This document shows, piece after piece, positions 40,599 to 50,194 of a stretch of 64,000 bases of DNA. The notes beneath the pieces were generated by a model that saw only the letters and a list, made by a program, of their open reading frames with translations, searched no databases and was not told the DNA's origin. Position 1 is the stretch's first letter; every line of letters starts with the position of its first letter. Source of the DNA: Oxalobacteraceae bacterium (GTDB lineage: Bacteria > Pseudomonadota > Gammaproteobacteria > Burkholderiales > Burkholderiaceae_D); assembly GCA_013284265.1 (NCBI GenBank), contig JABTBR010000008.1:62001-126000 (forward strand). The letters are read 5' to 3'. The position numbers and the translations under genes were made by a program.

Positions 40599-41396
40599 AT
40601 GATGAGCGACTACACCTACCAAACCCTGAATATCGCCATCGCCGGCAATGTGGCCACCGTCACCCTGGACCGTCCCGATGTGCGTAATGCCTTCAATGAA
40701 ACCACGATCGCCGAACTGACCCGCGCCTTCGACGAGCTGGGACGCCACGACCTGGTGCGCGCCATCGTGCTGGCGGCCAGCGGCCCGGCCTTCTGCGCCG
40801 GCGCGGACCTGAACTGGATGAAGAAGATGGCGGCCTATTCGCACAGCGAAAACCAGGCCGACGCCCTGCAGCTGGCACAAATGCTGCGTACTATTTACCT
40901 CTGTCCCAAGCCCGTGGTGGCGCGGGTGCAGGGCGACTGTTACGCGGGCGGCATGGGTCTGGTCGCCGCTTGCGATATCATCGTGGCCGCCGAGGAAGTC
41001 AATTTCTGCCTCAGCGAGGTGAAATTGGGGCTGATTCCGGCCACCATTTCGCCCTATGTGATCAAGGCCATGGGCGAGCAGGCCTCGCGCCGCTACTTCC
41101 TGACGGCGGAGCGTTTCTCCGCCCGGGAGGGCAAGCAAATGGGCCTGGTGCACGAGCTGGTGGCGGCCGAGGCGCTCGACGCCACCGTGGCCGGCATCGT
41201 CAAGGCGCTGGTAAATAACAGCCCGAACGCCGTGCAGCATGCCAAGGTGCTGGTGCGCGATATCGCAGGACAAACGGTGGACGACGCGCTGCTGGCCGAT
41301 ACGGCCGAGCGCATCGCCCACATCCGCGCTTCCGAACAGGGCCGGGAAGGGGTGCAATCCTTCCTGGAAAAGCGCAAGCCCAACTGGCTACAGTAG
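40599..41396 (+). CDS. liuC: Methylglutaconyl-CoA hydratase (enoyl-CoA hydratase family)
   Basis: The 265-residue crotonase has GPAFCAGADLNWMKKMA (oxyanion-hole half) near 65-80, and QGDCYAGGMGLVAACDI, where a Gly-rich loop is followed by the catalytic region, then EVNFCLSEVKLGLIPATISPYV. Position between liuB and the bio genes in a leucine operon supports 3-methylglutaconyl-CoA hydration to HMG-CoA; sequence alone would only say enoyl-CoA hydratase. AAGGA stands 3 bp before the first ATG and 6 bp before a second ATG at 40602, which may be the true start. Confidence 0.9.
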   Translation: MMSDYTYQTLNIAIAGNVATVTLDRPDVRNAFNETTIAELTRAFDELGRHDLVRAIVLAASGPAFCAGADLNWMKKMAAYSHSENQADALQLAQMLRTIYLCPKPVVARVQGDCYAGGMGLVAACDIIVAAEEVNFCLSEVKLGLIPATISPYVIKAMGEQASRRYFLTAERFSAREGKQMGLVHELVAAEALDATVAGIVKALVNNSPNAVQHAKVLVRDIAGQTVDDALLADTAERIAHIRASEQGREGVQSFLEKRKPNWLQ

Positions 41397-41429
41397 CCGG
41401 GACGGCCATGTAAAGAATCTGGAGTGTTT

Positions 41430-42770
41430 TTGGAACCGAACAAGCAAAACGATTGGGTAGCACGCAGCCTGCGCAGTGTCTGGCACCCCTGCACCCAAAT
41501 GCAGCACCACGCAGCACAGAACAACGCCATGCCGCTGATTCCCGTCAGCCATGGCCGCGGGGCCTGGCTGTACGACCACGAAGGCCGGCGCTATCTGGAC
41601 GCGATCAGCTCGTGGTGGGTCAATTTGTTCGGTCACGCCAATCCGCGCATCAACGCGGCACTCAAGGACCAGCTGGACAAGCTGGAACACGCGATGCTGG
41701 CCGGCTTTACCCATGAGCCGGTGATTCAATTATCGGAGCAGCTGTCGGCCCTGACCGACCATCAGCTGGGCCACACTTTTTACGCCAGCGACGGCGCCTC
41801 GGCGGTGGAAATCGCGCTCAAGATGAGCTTCCACGCCTGGCGCAACAGCGGCCGCGCGGACAAGCAGGAATTCGTCTGCCTGCAGGGCAGCTACCACGGC
41901 GAGACCATCGGTGCGCTGGCCGTGACCGACGTGGCCCTGTTCAAGGACGCCTACGGCCCGCTGCTGCGCGCCTCGCAAACGGTGCTGTCGCCGGATGCGC
42001 GCAACGCGCAGGAAGGCGAAACCGCCCAGGACGTGGCGCGCCGCGCCGCCGCCGATGTGGCACGCCTGTTCGCCGAGCGGGGCGACAAGATCGCCGCCAT
42101 CATCATCGAGCCGCTGGTGCAGTGCGCCACCGGCATGGCGATGCACGATCCCCTATACCTGACCCTGGTGCGCGAGCTGTGCGACCGCCATCAGGTCCAC
42201 CTGATCCTGGACGAAATCGCGGTCGGCTGCGGCCGTACCGGCAGCTTCTTCGCCTGCCAGCAGGCCGGCATCTGGCCGGACTTCCTGTGCCTGTCCAAGG
42301 GCATCAGCGGCGGCTACCTACCGCTGTCGCTGGTGATGACGCGCGAAGACATCTATCAAGCCTTCTACAGTACCGACGTCACGCGCGGCTTCCTGCATTC
42401 GCACTCCTACACCGGCAATCCGCTGGCCTGCCGCGCCGCGCTGGCCACGCTGCAGATTTTCCAGGATGACGACGTGCTGGCAACGAACCGCGTACGCGCC
42501 GCCAAGATGACGCAAGCGCTGGCACCACTGGCCCGGCACGACAAAGTGCGCCACTTCCGCCAGCGCGGGATGATCTGGGCCTTCGACGCCATCGATGCCG
42601 CGCCGGACTTCTCGCGCCGCTTCTTCACCACCGCGCTGGAACACGAGCTGCTGGTGCGTCCGATCGGCAGCACCGTCTACCTGATGCCGCCGTATATCCT
42701 GGACGATGGCGAAATCGCCACCCTGGCCGCCGGCACGCTGGCGGTGTTCAATCAAGTGATGGCGGGCTGA
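41430..42770 (+). CDS. bioA: Adenosylmethionine-8-amino-7-oxononanoate aminotransferase
   Basis: The 446-residue PLP aminotransferase has [12 protein letters not shown] near the start, [31 protein letters not shown] and the lysine loop [17 protein letters not shown], all diagnostic of BioA. It makes 7,8-diaminopelargonate. The start is a TTG at 41430, preceded at 5 bp by GGAG; a GTG at 41424 is an alternative. It begins 33 bp after liuC, so it is likely read through from the leucine operon rather than from its own promoter. Confidence 0.94.
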   Translation: MEPNKQNDWVARSLRSVWHPCTQMQHHAAQNNAMPLIPVSHGRGAWLYDHEGRRYLDAISSWWVNLFGHANPRINAALKDQLDKLEHAMLAGFTHEPVIQLSEQLSALTDHQLGHTFYASDGASAVEIALKMSFHAWRNSGRADKQEFVCLQGSYHGETIGALAVTDVALFKDAYGPLLRASQTVLSPDARNAQEGETAQDVARRAAADVARLFAERGDKIAAIIIEPLVQCATGMAMHDPLYLTLVRELCDRHQVHLILDEIAVGCGRTGSFFACQQAGIWPDFLCLSKGISGGYLPLSLVMTREDIYQAFYSTDVTRGFLHSHSYTGNPLACRAALATLQIFQDDDVLATNRVRAAKMTQALAPLARHDKVRHFRQRGMIWAFDAIDAAPDFSRRFFTTALEHELLVRPIGSTVYLMPPYILDDGEIATLAAGTLAVFNQVMAG

Positions 42771-42772
42771 CC

Positions 42773-43957
42773 ATGGACCTGCTGAACAATCTGCAAAGCC
42801 AGCTGGACGTGCTGGAACAGCATTCGCTGATCCGCAAGCGCCGTACCGTGGACTCGCCTTGCGGTCCGCGCGTGCAGGTGGGCGGACGCGAACTGCTGGC
42901 CTTCTGCACCAATGACTATCTGGGCCTGGCCAGCCATCCGGCGCTGGCCGCCGCGCTGGCCGAGGGCGCGTCCCTGTATGGCGTCGGCAGCGGCGCCTCG
43001 CACCTGATCAGTGGCCATGGCCGCGCCCACGCCCAGCTGGAAGAACGGCTGGCGCAGTTCGTCGGCGCCCACCTGGAGTCGCCGCGCGCGCTGACCTTCT
43101 GCACCGGCTATATGGCCAATCTGGCCGTGCTGACCGGCCTGACCGCGGGCGACCGCGATGCCGAGATCTTCTCCGAGGCGCTCAACCACGCCTCGCTGAT
43201 CGATGGCGCCCGCCTGTCGCGCGCCACCGTCAAGGTCTACCCGCATGCCGATCTGGCAGCGCTGGGCGCCCTGCTGGCCGCCAGCAAGGCCGCTACCAAG
43301 GTGGTAGTGACCGACAGCGTGTTCAGCATGGACGGCAACCTGGCCCCGCTGCCGGCCATCCTGGCCCTGTGCGAACAGCACGGCGCCTGGCTGGTGATCG
43401 ACGACGCCCACGGCTTCGGCACCCTGGGCCAGAACGGCCATGGCGCGCTGGAGCACTTCAATCTGAAATCGCCCTATCTGGTCTATATGGGCACGCTGGG
43501 CAAGGCGGCCGGCGTGGGCGGCGCCTTCATCGCCGCCCATGAGCTGGTGATCGAGACCCTGATCCAGAAAGCCCGTCCGTATATCTTCACCACGGCCACC
43601 CCGCAGGCCATGGCGCACGCCCTGCTGACCAGCCTGGACCTGCTGGAAGGGCCCGAAGGGCAACGGCGACGTGCACAGTTGCAAGCTTTGGTGGCACAAT
43701 TGGACGATGGCCTGCGCCTGGAGCGCTGGCAGCGCATGCCCTCGGCCACCGCGATCCAGCCTATCCTGATCGGGGATAATGCGGAAACCATGCAAGCCGG
43801 CGCGGCCCTGTACGAGCAGGGCCTGTGGGTGGGCGCGATCCGCCCGCCTACCGTACCGGCGGGGACGGCGCGTCTGCGGGTGACGCTGTCAGCTGGCCAT
43901 ACGGATGAGGAAGTGGCACGCCTGATCACCGCAATCAACGCATTGGAAAGGACTTGA
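42773..43957 (+). CDS. bioF: 8-amino-7-oxononanoate synthase
   Basis: The 394-residue fold-type I PLP enzyme has [44 protein letters not shown] with the PLP-binding aspartate, and the catalytic Lys segment [17 protein letters not shown] near 240. It condenses pimeloyl-ACP or -CoA with L-alanine to give KAPA. Two bases separate it from the bioA stop and one from the bioD ATG. Confidence 0.95.
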   Translation: MDLLNNLQSQLDVLEQHSLIRKRRTVDSPCGPRVQVGGRELLAFCTNDYLGLASHPALAAALAEGASLYGVGSGASHLISGHGRAHAQLEERLAQFVGAHLESPRALTFCTGYMANLAVLTGLTAGDRDAEIFSEALNHASLIDGARLSRATVKVYPHADLAALGALLAASKAATKVVVTDSVFSMDGNLAPLPAILALCEQHGAWLVIDDAHGFGTLGQNGHGALEHFNLKSPYLVYMGTLGKAAGVGGAFIAAHELVIETLIQKARPYIFTTATPQAMAHALLTSLDLLEGPEGQRRRAQLQALVAQLDDGLRLERWQRMPSATAIQPILIGDNAETMQAGAALYEQGLWVGAIRPPTVPAGTARLRVTLSAGHTDEEVARLITAINALERT

Positions 43958-43958
43958 T

Positions 43959-44759
43959 ATGAGTCTGGACGACCCTGTTTTGGCCCCCGTTTTGGATCCG
44001 GCGCGCGAACTGGCCCCGCAAGCACAGGCCGCACCGGCCGGCAGCGGCCTGCCGCCGCGCTTCGCCTGCTTCGTCACCGGCACCGACACTGAAATCGGCA
44101 AGACCATGGTCTCGGCCGCGCTGCTGCATGCGCTGGTGCAGAACGGCGTGCGCGCCTGCGGCATGAAGCCGGTGGCCGCCGGCGCCGAGCTGCGCAACGG
44201 CGTGCTGCACAACGACGATGCCGACCGCCTGATCGCGGCCGGCAACGTCACGCTGCCGCAGTCGCTCACCACGCCGTTCATGCTGACCGAACCGGCCGCG
44301 CCGCATATCGCCGCCGAAATCGACGACACCTATATTTCGCCGGTGCCCATCCTGGCCGCCTACATCGAAGTCAGCGCCGCCTCCGACGCGGTGGTGGTCG
44401 AAGGCGTGGGCGGCTTCAAGGTGCCGCTCAACGAGGAATTCGACACCGCCGACCTGGCCGAACAGCTCGATCTGCCGGTGGTGCTGGTGGTGGGCATGCG
44501 GCTCGGCTGCATCAGCCATGCGCTGCTGACGGTGGAGGCGATCTCCGCCCGCAACCTGATGCTGGCCGGCTGGGTCGCCAATGAAGTCGACCCGGACATG
44601 GCCTACATCGACGAAAACATCGACGCACTGCAGCAGCGCATTCCCGCGCCGCTGCTGGGCCGCGTGCCGCGCCTGGACAATCCGTCCGCCGCCGCCGCCG
44701 CCGAGTATCTGGATTTTAGCCAGCTGCCGAACTGGCCTGTTGGCCGCAATAACACATGA
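43959..44759 (+). CDS. bioD: Dethiobiotin synthetase
   Basis: A 266-residue ATPase with P-loop [19 protein letters not shown] near residues 44-62, PAAPHIAAE and [19 protein letters not shown]. It closes the ureido ring of dethiobiotin from 7,8-diaminopelargonate, CO2 and ATP. The N-terminal 33 residues before the beta-strand are an extra Pro/Ala-rich extension absent from most BioD proteins. The start at 43959 is supported by AAAGGA a few bases upstream and by the 1-bp spacing after bioF. Confidence 0.94.
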   Translation: MSLDDPVLAPVLDPARELAPQAQAAPAGSGLPPRFACFVTGTDTEIGKTMVSAALLHALVQNGVRACGMKPVAAGAELRNGVLHNDDADRLIAAGNVTLPQSLTTPFMLTEPAAPHIAAEIDDTYISPVPILAAYIEVSAASDAVVVEGVGGFKVPLNEEFDTADLAEQLDLPVVLVVGMRLGCISHALLTVEAISARNLMLAGWVANEVDPDMAYIDENIDALQQRIPAPLLGRVPRLDNPSAAAAAEYLDFSQLPNWPVGRNNT

Positions 44760-44785
44760 AACACTTGAACGTAGAAGGAAACACG

Positions 44786-45829
44786 ATGTCCCTGAACCAA
44801 GAACCAAAAACCGTCTCCCTGCACCGCCCGGGCGCACCGATCACCCTGCCGCCTGCCGCCACCTGGCCGCTGGAAGACGTGCTGGCCCTGTTCGACCTGC
44901 CCTTCAACGACCTGATGTTCCGCGCCCAGCAAAGCCATCGCCTGAACTTCCCCGACGGCGACGTGGAACTGGCCACCCTGCTGTCGATCAAGACCGGCGG
45001 CTGCGAAGAGGACTGCGGCTACTGCCCGCAAGCCGCGCGCTACGACACCGGCGTCGAAGCCAAGAAGATCCTCGACATCGAGACCGTGCTGGATGCGGCC
45101 CGTCAGGCCAAGGACAACGGCGCCACCCGCTTCTGCATGGGCGCCGCCTGGCGCAGCCCGAAAGAGCGCGACATGGACAAGGTTGAAGAAATGGTGCGCG
45201 AAGTAAAAGCGCTGGGCCTGGAAACTTGCGCCACCCTGGGCATGCTGGAAGAAGGCCAGGCCAACCGCCTGAAAGAAGCCGGCCTGGATTACTACAACCA
45301 CAACCTGGACACCGCGCCCGAGTTCTACGACAACGTGATCTCCACCCGCGAATACCAGGACCGCCTGGACACCCTGGGCCGCGTGCGCGAAGCGGGCCTG
45401 AAGGTCTGCTGCGGCGGCATCGTCGGCATGGGCGAGACGCGTCTGCAGCGCGCCGGCCTGATCGCCCAACTGGCCAATCTGAATCCGTATCCGGAATCGG
45501 TGCCGGTCAACCATCTGGTGCAGGTGGAAGGTACGCCTTTGTTCGGCATGGACCCGCTGGACCCGTTCGAATTCGTGCGCACCATCGCCGTTGCGCGCAT
45601 CACCATGCCGAAGGCGCGCGTGCGTCTGTCGGCAGGCCGCCGCCAGATGGGCGAAGCGGTGCAGGCGATGTGCTTCCTGGCGGGCGCCAACTCGATCTTC
45701 TACGGCGACAAGCTGCTCACCACCGACAATCCGGAAGCCGAGGACGACCGCACCCTGCTGAACAAGCTGGGCCTGCAAACGCGCGGCGCCATGCTGGAAT
45801 CGGCGCCGAAGGAAAAGTGCGGCTGCTAA
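44786..45829 (+). CDS. bioB: Biotin synthase
   Basis: The radical-SAM enzyme has the CxxxCxxC motif [10 protein letters not shown] near residues 73-80, followed by SAM-binding GGE-like segments and [13 protein letters not shown], plus the 2Fe-2S-cluster arginine region. It inserts sulfur into dethiobiotin. The frame starts at 44756 with an ATG overlapping the bioD stop, but AGAAGGA at 44773-44779 sits 6 bp before the ATG at 44786, giving 347 residues and a conventional BioB start (MSLNQEP). The biotin set here is bioA-F-D-B without bioC/bioH, which must be elsewhere. Confidence 0.95.
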   Translation: MSLNQEPKTVSLHRPGAPITLPPAATWPLEDVLALFDLPFNDLMFRAQQSHRLNFPDGDVELATLLSIKTGGCEEDCGYCPQAARYDTGVEAKKILDIETVLDAARQAKDNGATRFCMGAAWRSPKERDMDKVEEMVREVKALGLETCATLGMLEEGQANRLKEAGLDYYNHNLDTAPEFYDNVISTREYQDRLDTLGRVREAGLKVCCGGIVGMGETRLQRAGLIAQLANLNPYPESVPVNHLVQVEGTPLFGMDPLDPFEFVRTIAVARITMPKARVRLSAGRRQMGEAVQAMCFLAGANSIFYGDKLLTTDNPEAEDDRTLLNKLGLQTRGAMLESAPKEKCGC

Positions 45830-45859
45830 AAAAGTAAGCGGGCCGCGACGCTCGCAAAG

Positions 45860-45922
45860 AACCCAAGGCAAAGAGCCGGGGTACGACCCGCCGGGTCGTA
45901 CCCCAGGGTTACGCCCTGGGTT
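45860..45922 (+). repeat. Dispersed palindromic repeat, short form (63 bp), with compensated core
   Basis: AACCCAAGGCAAAGAGCCGG to ACGCCCTGGGTT. The central stem reads GGTACGACCC...GGGTCGTACC, whereas other copies have GGTCAGACCC...GGGTCTGACC, a double paired change. It lies 30 bp after bioB and 122 bp before liuD, the widest gap inside the liu-bio run. Confidence 0.85.
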
Positions 45923-46044
45923 TTTTGCCAGCCGTAGCGGCCCGCCAACAAATCCACAAGCACCGAACCGTCATCGTACCCCGTACCGGACACCCCGCCG
46001 GACATATAAAAAACTTCCAGCCACAAGCTGCAAAGAGAGAGACC

Positions 46045-48102
46045 ATGTTCACAAAAATCCTGATCGCCAACCGCGGCGAAATCGCCTGCCGGGTTGCGGC
46101 CACCGCGCGCCGCATGGGCATCAAGACCGTTGCCGTGTATTCCGAAGCCGATGCCGGCGCAGCCCACGTGGCGGCTTGCGACGAGGCGGTGCTGATCGGC
46201 CCCGCGGCGGCCAAGGAAAGCTATCTGCGCGGCGAGAAAATCATCGCCGTGGCCAAGGCCACCGGCGCCCAGGCGATCCATCCTGGCTACGGCTTCCTGT
46301 CCGAGAACGCCGAATTCGCCGACGCCTGCGCCGAAGCGGGTCTGGTCTTTATCGGTCCGCCGGCATCGGCGATGCGCGCGATGGGCTCCAAATCGGCCGC
46401 CAAGACGCTGATGGAATCGGCCAAGGTGCCTCTGGTGCCGGGCTACCACGGCGAGAATCAGGATGCGGACTATCTGCACAAACAAGCCGACAGCATGGGC
46501 TACCCGGTACTGCTGAAGGCTTCGGCCGGCGGCGGCGGCAAGGGCATGCGCGTGATCGACTGTTCCGACGACTTCAAGGCCGCGCTGGCCTCGTGCAAGC
46601 GCGAAGCGATCAGCTCCTTCGGCGACGACAAGGTGCTGGCCGAAAAATACCTGCAGCGTCCCCGCCACATCGAAATCCAGGTGTTCGCCGATACGCTGGG
46701 TAACTGCATTTACCTGTTCGAGCGCGACTGCTCGGTGCAGCGCCGCCACCAGAAGGTGCTGGAAGAAGCGCCAGCGCCGAACATGACGCAAGAGCGCCGC
46801 GCCGCCATGGGCGAAGCGGCCGTCGCCGCCGCGCGCGCCGTCGGCTACGTCGGTGCCGGCACGGTGGAGTTCATCGTCAACCAGGACGGCACCTTCTACT
46901 TCATGGAGATGAACACCCGCCTGCAGGTGGAGCATCCGGTGACGGAAATGATCACCGGCACCGACCTGGTGGAATGGCAGTTGCGCGTGGCCGCCGGCCT
47001 GCCGCTGCCGAAACAGCAGCATGAACTGGCCATCCACGGCCATGCGATCGAGGCGCGCATCTACGCCGAGAATCCGGAAAAAGGCTTCCTGCCGTCGATC
47101 GGCACGCTGCGCCACATGGCCACGCCGGGCGCGGTAACGTTCGAACTGGGCATGGGTAACGGCGTGCTGCCGGCCGCCGTGCGCATCGACTCGGGCGTAC
47201 GCCAGGGCGACGCGATTTCGCCCTTCTACGATCCGATGATCGCCAAGCTGATCGTCTGGGGTGCCGACCGCGCCCAGGCGCTGGCGCGCATGGCCCAGGC
47301 GCTGGCCGAATACCGCATCGTCGGCCTGTCGACCAACGTCGCCTTCCTCAAGCGCCTGGTCGAAGGCCAGGCCTTCTCGCAGGCCGAGCTGGACACCGGC
47401 CTGATCGAACGCAATCAGGCCAGCCTGTTCCCGCCCGCGCAGGCGGCCGCCGACGGCGCGCTGGCACTGGCCGCCGTGGCCCTGATCGAAGCGGAGAAGG
47501 ATGCCTCGGCCGCCCAGTCGGGCGCGCACAGCGCCGACCCGTGGGGCCAGGCACTGGGCTGGCGCCTGAATAACGCCTTCGCACGCACGCTGTCCTTCGG
47601 CGACGAGTATGCCGCCACGCTGCCGGCCAAGGCCTATGGCGTGCGCATCACCTACCGCGCCAGCGACTGGCTGTTCGAGCAGCCCGCCGTAGCTGGCGAT
47701 GCGCCGCGCGTGCTGTCGCTGACGGCGCAGAACGGCCATGAACTGAGCATTCGCCTGGGCGACCAGGCCGTGCACGGCACCGTGCTGCGCGACGGCGAAC
47801 TGCTGCACGTGTTTACCGGCGGACGCCACTACCCGCTCAGCTTCAACGATCCGATGGCGCATGCCGGCGAGAGCGAGGCCGAAGGCGGACGCCTGACCGC
47901 GCCGATGCCGGGCAAGGTGGTCGCGGTGCTGGCCTCCAAGGGCCAGCAGGTGACCAAGGGCGATCCGCTGGTGATCATGGAGGCGATGAAGATGGAGCAC
48001 ACCATCGCCGCCCCGCACGACGGCGTGGTGGAAGACATTCTGTACAACGTCGGCGATCAGGTGGCCGATGGCGCGCCGCTGCTGGCGTTCAAGGCAGCGT
48101 AA
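46045..48102 (+). CDS. liuD: Methylcrotonoyl-CoA carboxylase, biotin-carboxylase/BCCP (alpha) subunit
   Basis: The 685-residue protein begins MFTKILIANRGEIACRVAAT, has the ATP-grasp biotin-carboxylase domains (GGGGKGMRVI and EMNTRLQVEHPVTEMITG), a linker/BT region, and ends with the biotinyl domain MEAMKMEHTI, with the biotin lysine at residue 649, 36 residues from the C-terminus. It carries and charges biotin for LiuB. AGAGAGAGACC precedes the ATG. Its biotin is made by the four genes immediately upstream. The long antisense frame covering 45826-49041 is a GC shadow. Confidence 0.95.
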   Translation: MFTKILIANRGEIACRVAATARRMGIKTVAVYSEADAGAAHVAACDEAVLIGPAAAKESYLRGEKIIAVAKATGAQAIHPGYGFLSENAEFADACAEAGLVFIGPPASAMRAMGSKSAAKTLMESAKVPLVPGYHGENQDADYLHKQADSMGYPVLLKASAGGGGKGMRVIDCSDDFKAALASCKREAISSFGDDKVLAEKYLQRPRHIEIQVFADTLGNCIYLFERDCSVQRRHQKVLEEAPAPNMTQERRAAMGEAAVAAARAVGYVGAGTVEFIVNQDGTFYFMEMNTRLQVEHPVTEMITGTDLVEWQLRVAAGLPLPKQQHELAIHGHAIEARIYAENPEKGFLPSIGTLRHMATPGAVTFELGMGNGVLPAAVRIDSGVRQGDAISPFYDPMIAKLIVWGADRAQALARMAQALAEYRIVGLSTNVAFLKRLVEGQAFSQAELDTGLIERNQASLFPPAQAAADGALALAAVALIEAEKDASAAQSGAHSADPWGQALGWRLNNAFARTLSFGDEYAATLPAKAYGVRITYRASDWLFEQPAVAGDAPRVLSLTAQNGHELSIRLGDQAVHGTVLRDGELLHVFTGGRHYPLSFNDPMAHAGESEAEGGRLTAPMPGKVVAVLASKGQQVTKGDPLVIMEAMKMEHTIAAPHDGVVEDILYNVGDQVADGAPLLAFKAA

Positions 48103-48114
48103 GGAGGCATGGCC

Positions 48115-49050
48115 ATGACACGCATTTTGCTGCACCGGGCCGATGGCAAGACCGATGCATGGGTCAAGGACTTCGCGCGCTGCATGCCCGACGCCGAAGT
48201 GGAAATCTGGCGCGCGGGCGAGCCGGTGGCGCCCTATGATTACGCGGTGGTGTGGTCGCCGCCGGAAGCGATGCTGGCCGACCTGGCCAAGGTCAAGGCG
48301 ATCTTCCTGACCGGCGCCGGTGCCGACGGCCTGCTCAAGTTCGGCGATGCGCTGCCGCCCAATGTGCCCATCATCCGCCTGGGCGATGCCGGCATGGGTG
48401 TGCAGATGGCCGAATATGTGGCGCATGCGGTGCTGCGCTACTTCCGCCGTTTCGACGAATACGAAGCGCAGGCGCGGGCCGGCCAGTGGCTGCCGCTGCC
48501 CCAGCATCCCAAGGAAGATTTTTCCATCGGCGTGCTGGGCATGGGCGTGCTGGGCACGCGCGTGCTCGAAGCGCTGGCGCCGTTCGGCTTCCCGCTGCGC
48601 GGCTGGAGCCGCACCGAGAAAACCCTGCCCGGCGTGCAGTGCTATCACGGCGCCGATGGACTCGACACCTTCCTGCGCGGCAGCCGCGTGCTGGTCTGCA
48701 TGCTGCCGCTGACGCCGGACACCAGCAACCTGGTCGACCGCAGCAATATGAGCAAGCTGCCGGCCGGCGCCTACCTGATCAACGTGGCGCGCGGCGCCCA
48801 TGTGGCCGAACCGGACCTGCTCACCTTGATCAAGTCCGGCCATATCGCCGCCGCCACGCTGGACGTGTTCCGCAACGAGCCGCTGCCCTCGCAGCACCCG
48901 TTCTGGCAGGAGCCGCGCATCACCATCACGCCGCATATCTCGGCCCTGACCCTGCGGCGCGAAAGCGTGCAGCAGATCGTCGAAAAAATCGGCCGCCTGA
49001 ACAAGGGCGAAGCGGTGGACGGTGTCGTCGACCGCACCCAAGGTTATTGA
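48115..49050 (+). CDS. D-isomer-specific 2-hydroxyacid dehydrogenase (GhrA-like glyoxylate/hydroxypyruvate reductase)
   Basis: The 311-residue NAD(P)-dependent protein has the Rossmann motif GVLGMGVLGTRVLEALAPFG near 142-161, LPLTPDTSNLVDR, INVARGAHVAEPDLL and the catalytic His in ITITPHISALTL; the pattern is closest to GhrA (glyoxylate/hydroxypyruvate reductase A). Neither a liu nor a bio role is known for it. AAGGAGG is 7 bp before the ATG at 48115; another ATG at 48109 is too close. It lies between liuD and liuE with small gaps, so it is co-transcribed. Confidence 0.85.
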   Translation: MTRILLHRADGKTDAWVKDFARCMPDAEVEIWRAGEPVAPYDYAVVWSPPEAMLADLAKVKAIFLTGAGADGLLKFGDALPPNVPIIRLGDAGMGVQMAEYVAHAVLRYFRRFDEYEAQARAGQWLPLPQHPKEDFSIGVLGMGVLGTRVLEALAPFGFPLRGWSRTEKTLPGVQCYHGADGLDTFLRGSRVLVCMLPLTPDTSNLVDRSNMSKLPAGAYLINVARGAHVAEPDLLTLIKSGHIAAATLDVFRNEPLPSQHPFWQEPRITITPHISALTLRRESVQQIVEKIGRLNKGEAVDGVVDRTQGY

Positions 49051-49064
49051 ATACAGGAGACTCC

Positions 49065-49985
49065 ATGCTTACCCAAACCACCCTGCCCAAGCAGGTCAAG
49101 ATCGTTGAAGTCGGTCCGCGCGACGGCCTGCAGAACGAGAAGGAAAACGTCCCGGCGGAAGTAAAGATCGAACTGATCAACCGCCTCTCCAGCGCCGGCT
49201 TCCGCAATATCGAAGCGGCGTCGTTTGTGTCGCCCAAATGGGTGCCGCAGATGGCCACCAGCGCCGAAGTCATGGCCGGCATCGAACGCCGTGCCGGCGT
49301 GATCTATTCCGCGCTGACGCCGAATATGCAGGGCTTCGACGCGGCGCTGGCCGCCGGTGCGGGCGAGGTCGTGATCTTCGGTTCGGCCTCGGAAGCGTTC
49401 TCGCAAAAGAACATCAACTGCTCGATCGCCGAATCGGTGGCGCGCTTCGAAGGCGTGGCCAAGGCCGCGCGCGATCACGGCCTGCGCCTGCGCGGCAGCA
49501 TCAGTTGCGCCTTCGGCTGCCCCTACCAGGGCGAGGTGCCACTCGACACCGTGGCCGACGTGGTGGCGCGCATGCGCGACCTGGGCTGCGACGAGATCGA
49601 CATCGCCGACACCATCGGCGTGGCCACCCCGCGCAAGACCCAGCTGGTGATGCAGCGCGCCAGCCAGGAGTTCGCCATCGGCGGCCTGTCCGGCCACTTC
49701 CACGACACCTATGGCCAGGCGCTGGCGAATATCTATGCCAGCCTGGAAGTGGGGATCGCTATCTTCCATTCCTCGGTGACGGGTCTGGGCGGCTGCCCTT
49801 ACGCCAAGGGCGCCACCGGCAACGTCGCCACCGAGGATGTGCTGTACATGATGGCGGGGCTGGGCATCGACACCGGCATCGATCTGGACATCGTGGTCGA
49901 CGCGGGCCAGTTCATCTCGCAATTCCTCGGCCGCAAAGGCGCCAGCCGGGCCGGCAACGCGATCGCCGCCAAGCGCGCGGGCTAA
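49065..49985 (+). CDS. liuE: Hydroxymethylglutaryl-CoA lyase
   Basis: A 306-residue TIM-barrel lyase with the metal-binding start VEVGPRDGLQNEKENVP, SFVSPKWVPQMA and the C-terminal HFHDTYGQALANIYAS and GLGGCPYAKGATGNVATED, where the Cys and His are catalytic in HMG-CoA lyases. It splits HMG-CoA into acetyl-CoA and acetoacetate, the last leucine-specific step. AGGAGA precedes the ATG by 3 bp. It ends the operon; a strong 10-bp stem lies 11 bp past the stop. Confidence 0.95.
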   Translation: MLTQTTLPKQVKIVEVGPRDGLQNEKENVPAEVKIELINRLSSAGFRNIEAASFVSPKWVPQMATSAEVMAGIERRAGVIYSALTPNMQGFDAALAAGAGEVVIFGSASEAFSQKNINCSIAESVARFEGVAKAARDHGLRLRGSISCAFGCPYQGEVPLDTVADVVARMRDLGCDEIDIADTIGVATPRKTQLVMQRASQEFAIGGLSGHFHDTYGQALANIYASLEVGIAIFHSSVTGLGGCPYAKGATGNVATEDVLYMMAGLGIDTGIDLDIVVDAGQFISQFLGRKGASRAGNAIAAKRAG

Positions 49986-49995
49986 ATGTAGAATG

Positions 49996-50020
49996 ATCCG
50001 GCGCCCCTGCGGCGCCGGAT
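49996..50020 (+). terminator. Terminator-like hairpin after liuE
   Basis: ATCCGGCGCC (49996-50005) pairs with GGCGCCGGAT (50011-50020) around a 5-nt loop. The following bases (TACTGCTGTTCCG) lack a clean T run, so termination may be partial or Rho-assisted. Confidence 0.5.
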
Positions 50021-50194
50021 TACTGCTGTTCCGTTTGTCCCCACTCCCCCAGAAAATCCCCGTGCGATAAGCTTGCGCCTCGTCTTGCGCTCCGCTTCAA
50101 AAATTGTCGGATGTCAATAATCGCATCTTGCAGTCGTGACACCATCCACCAGACCGGCTAAAGGGAAACCCAGCCAGCGGATAGGGAGACGATC

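Noticed and set aside
38853..41357. 834-codon minus-strand frame
   Set aside because: Antisense to liuB and liuC; no domain or ribosome site.
45826..49041. 1071-codon minus-strand frame
   Set aside because: Covers liuD and the GhrA-like gene in antisense. Both of those have catalytic motifs; this one is His/Gln/Arg-rich with no domain.
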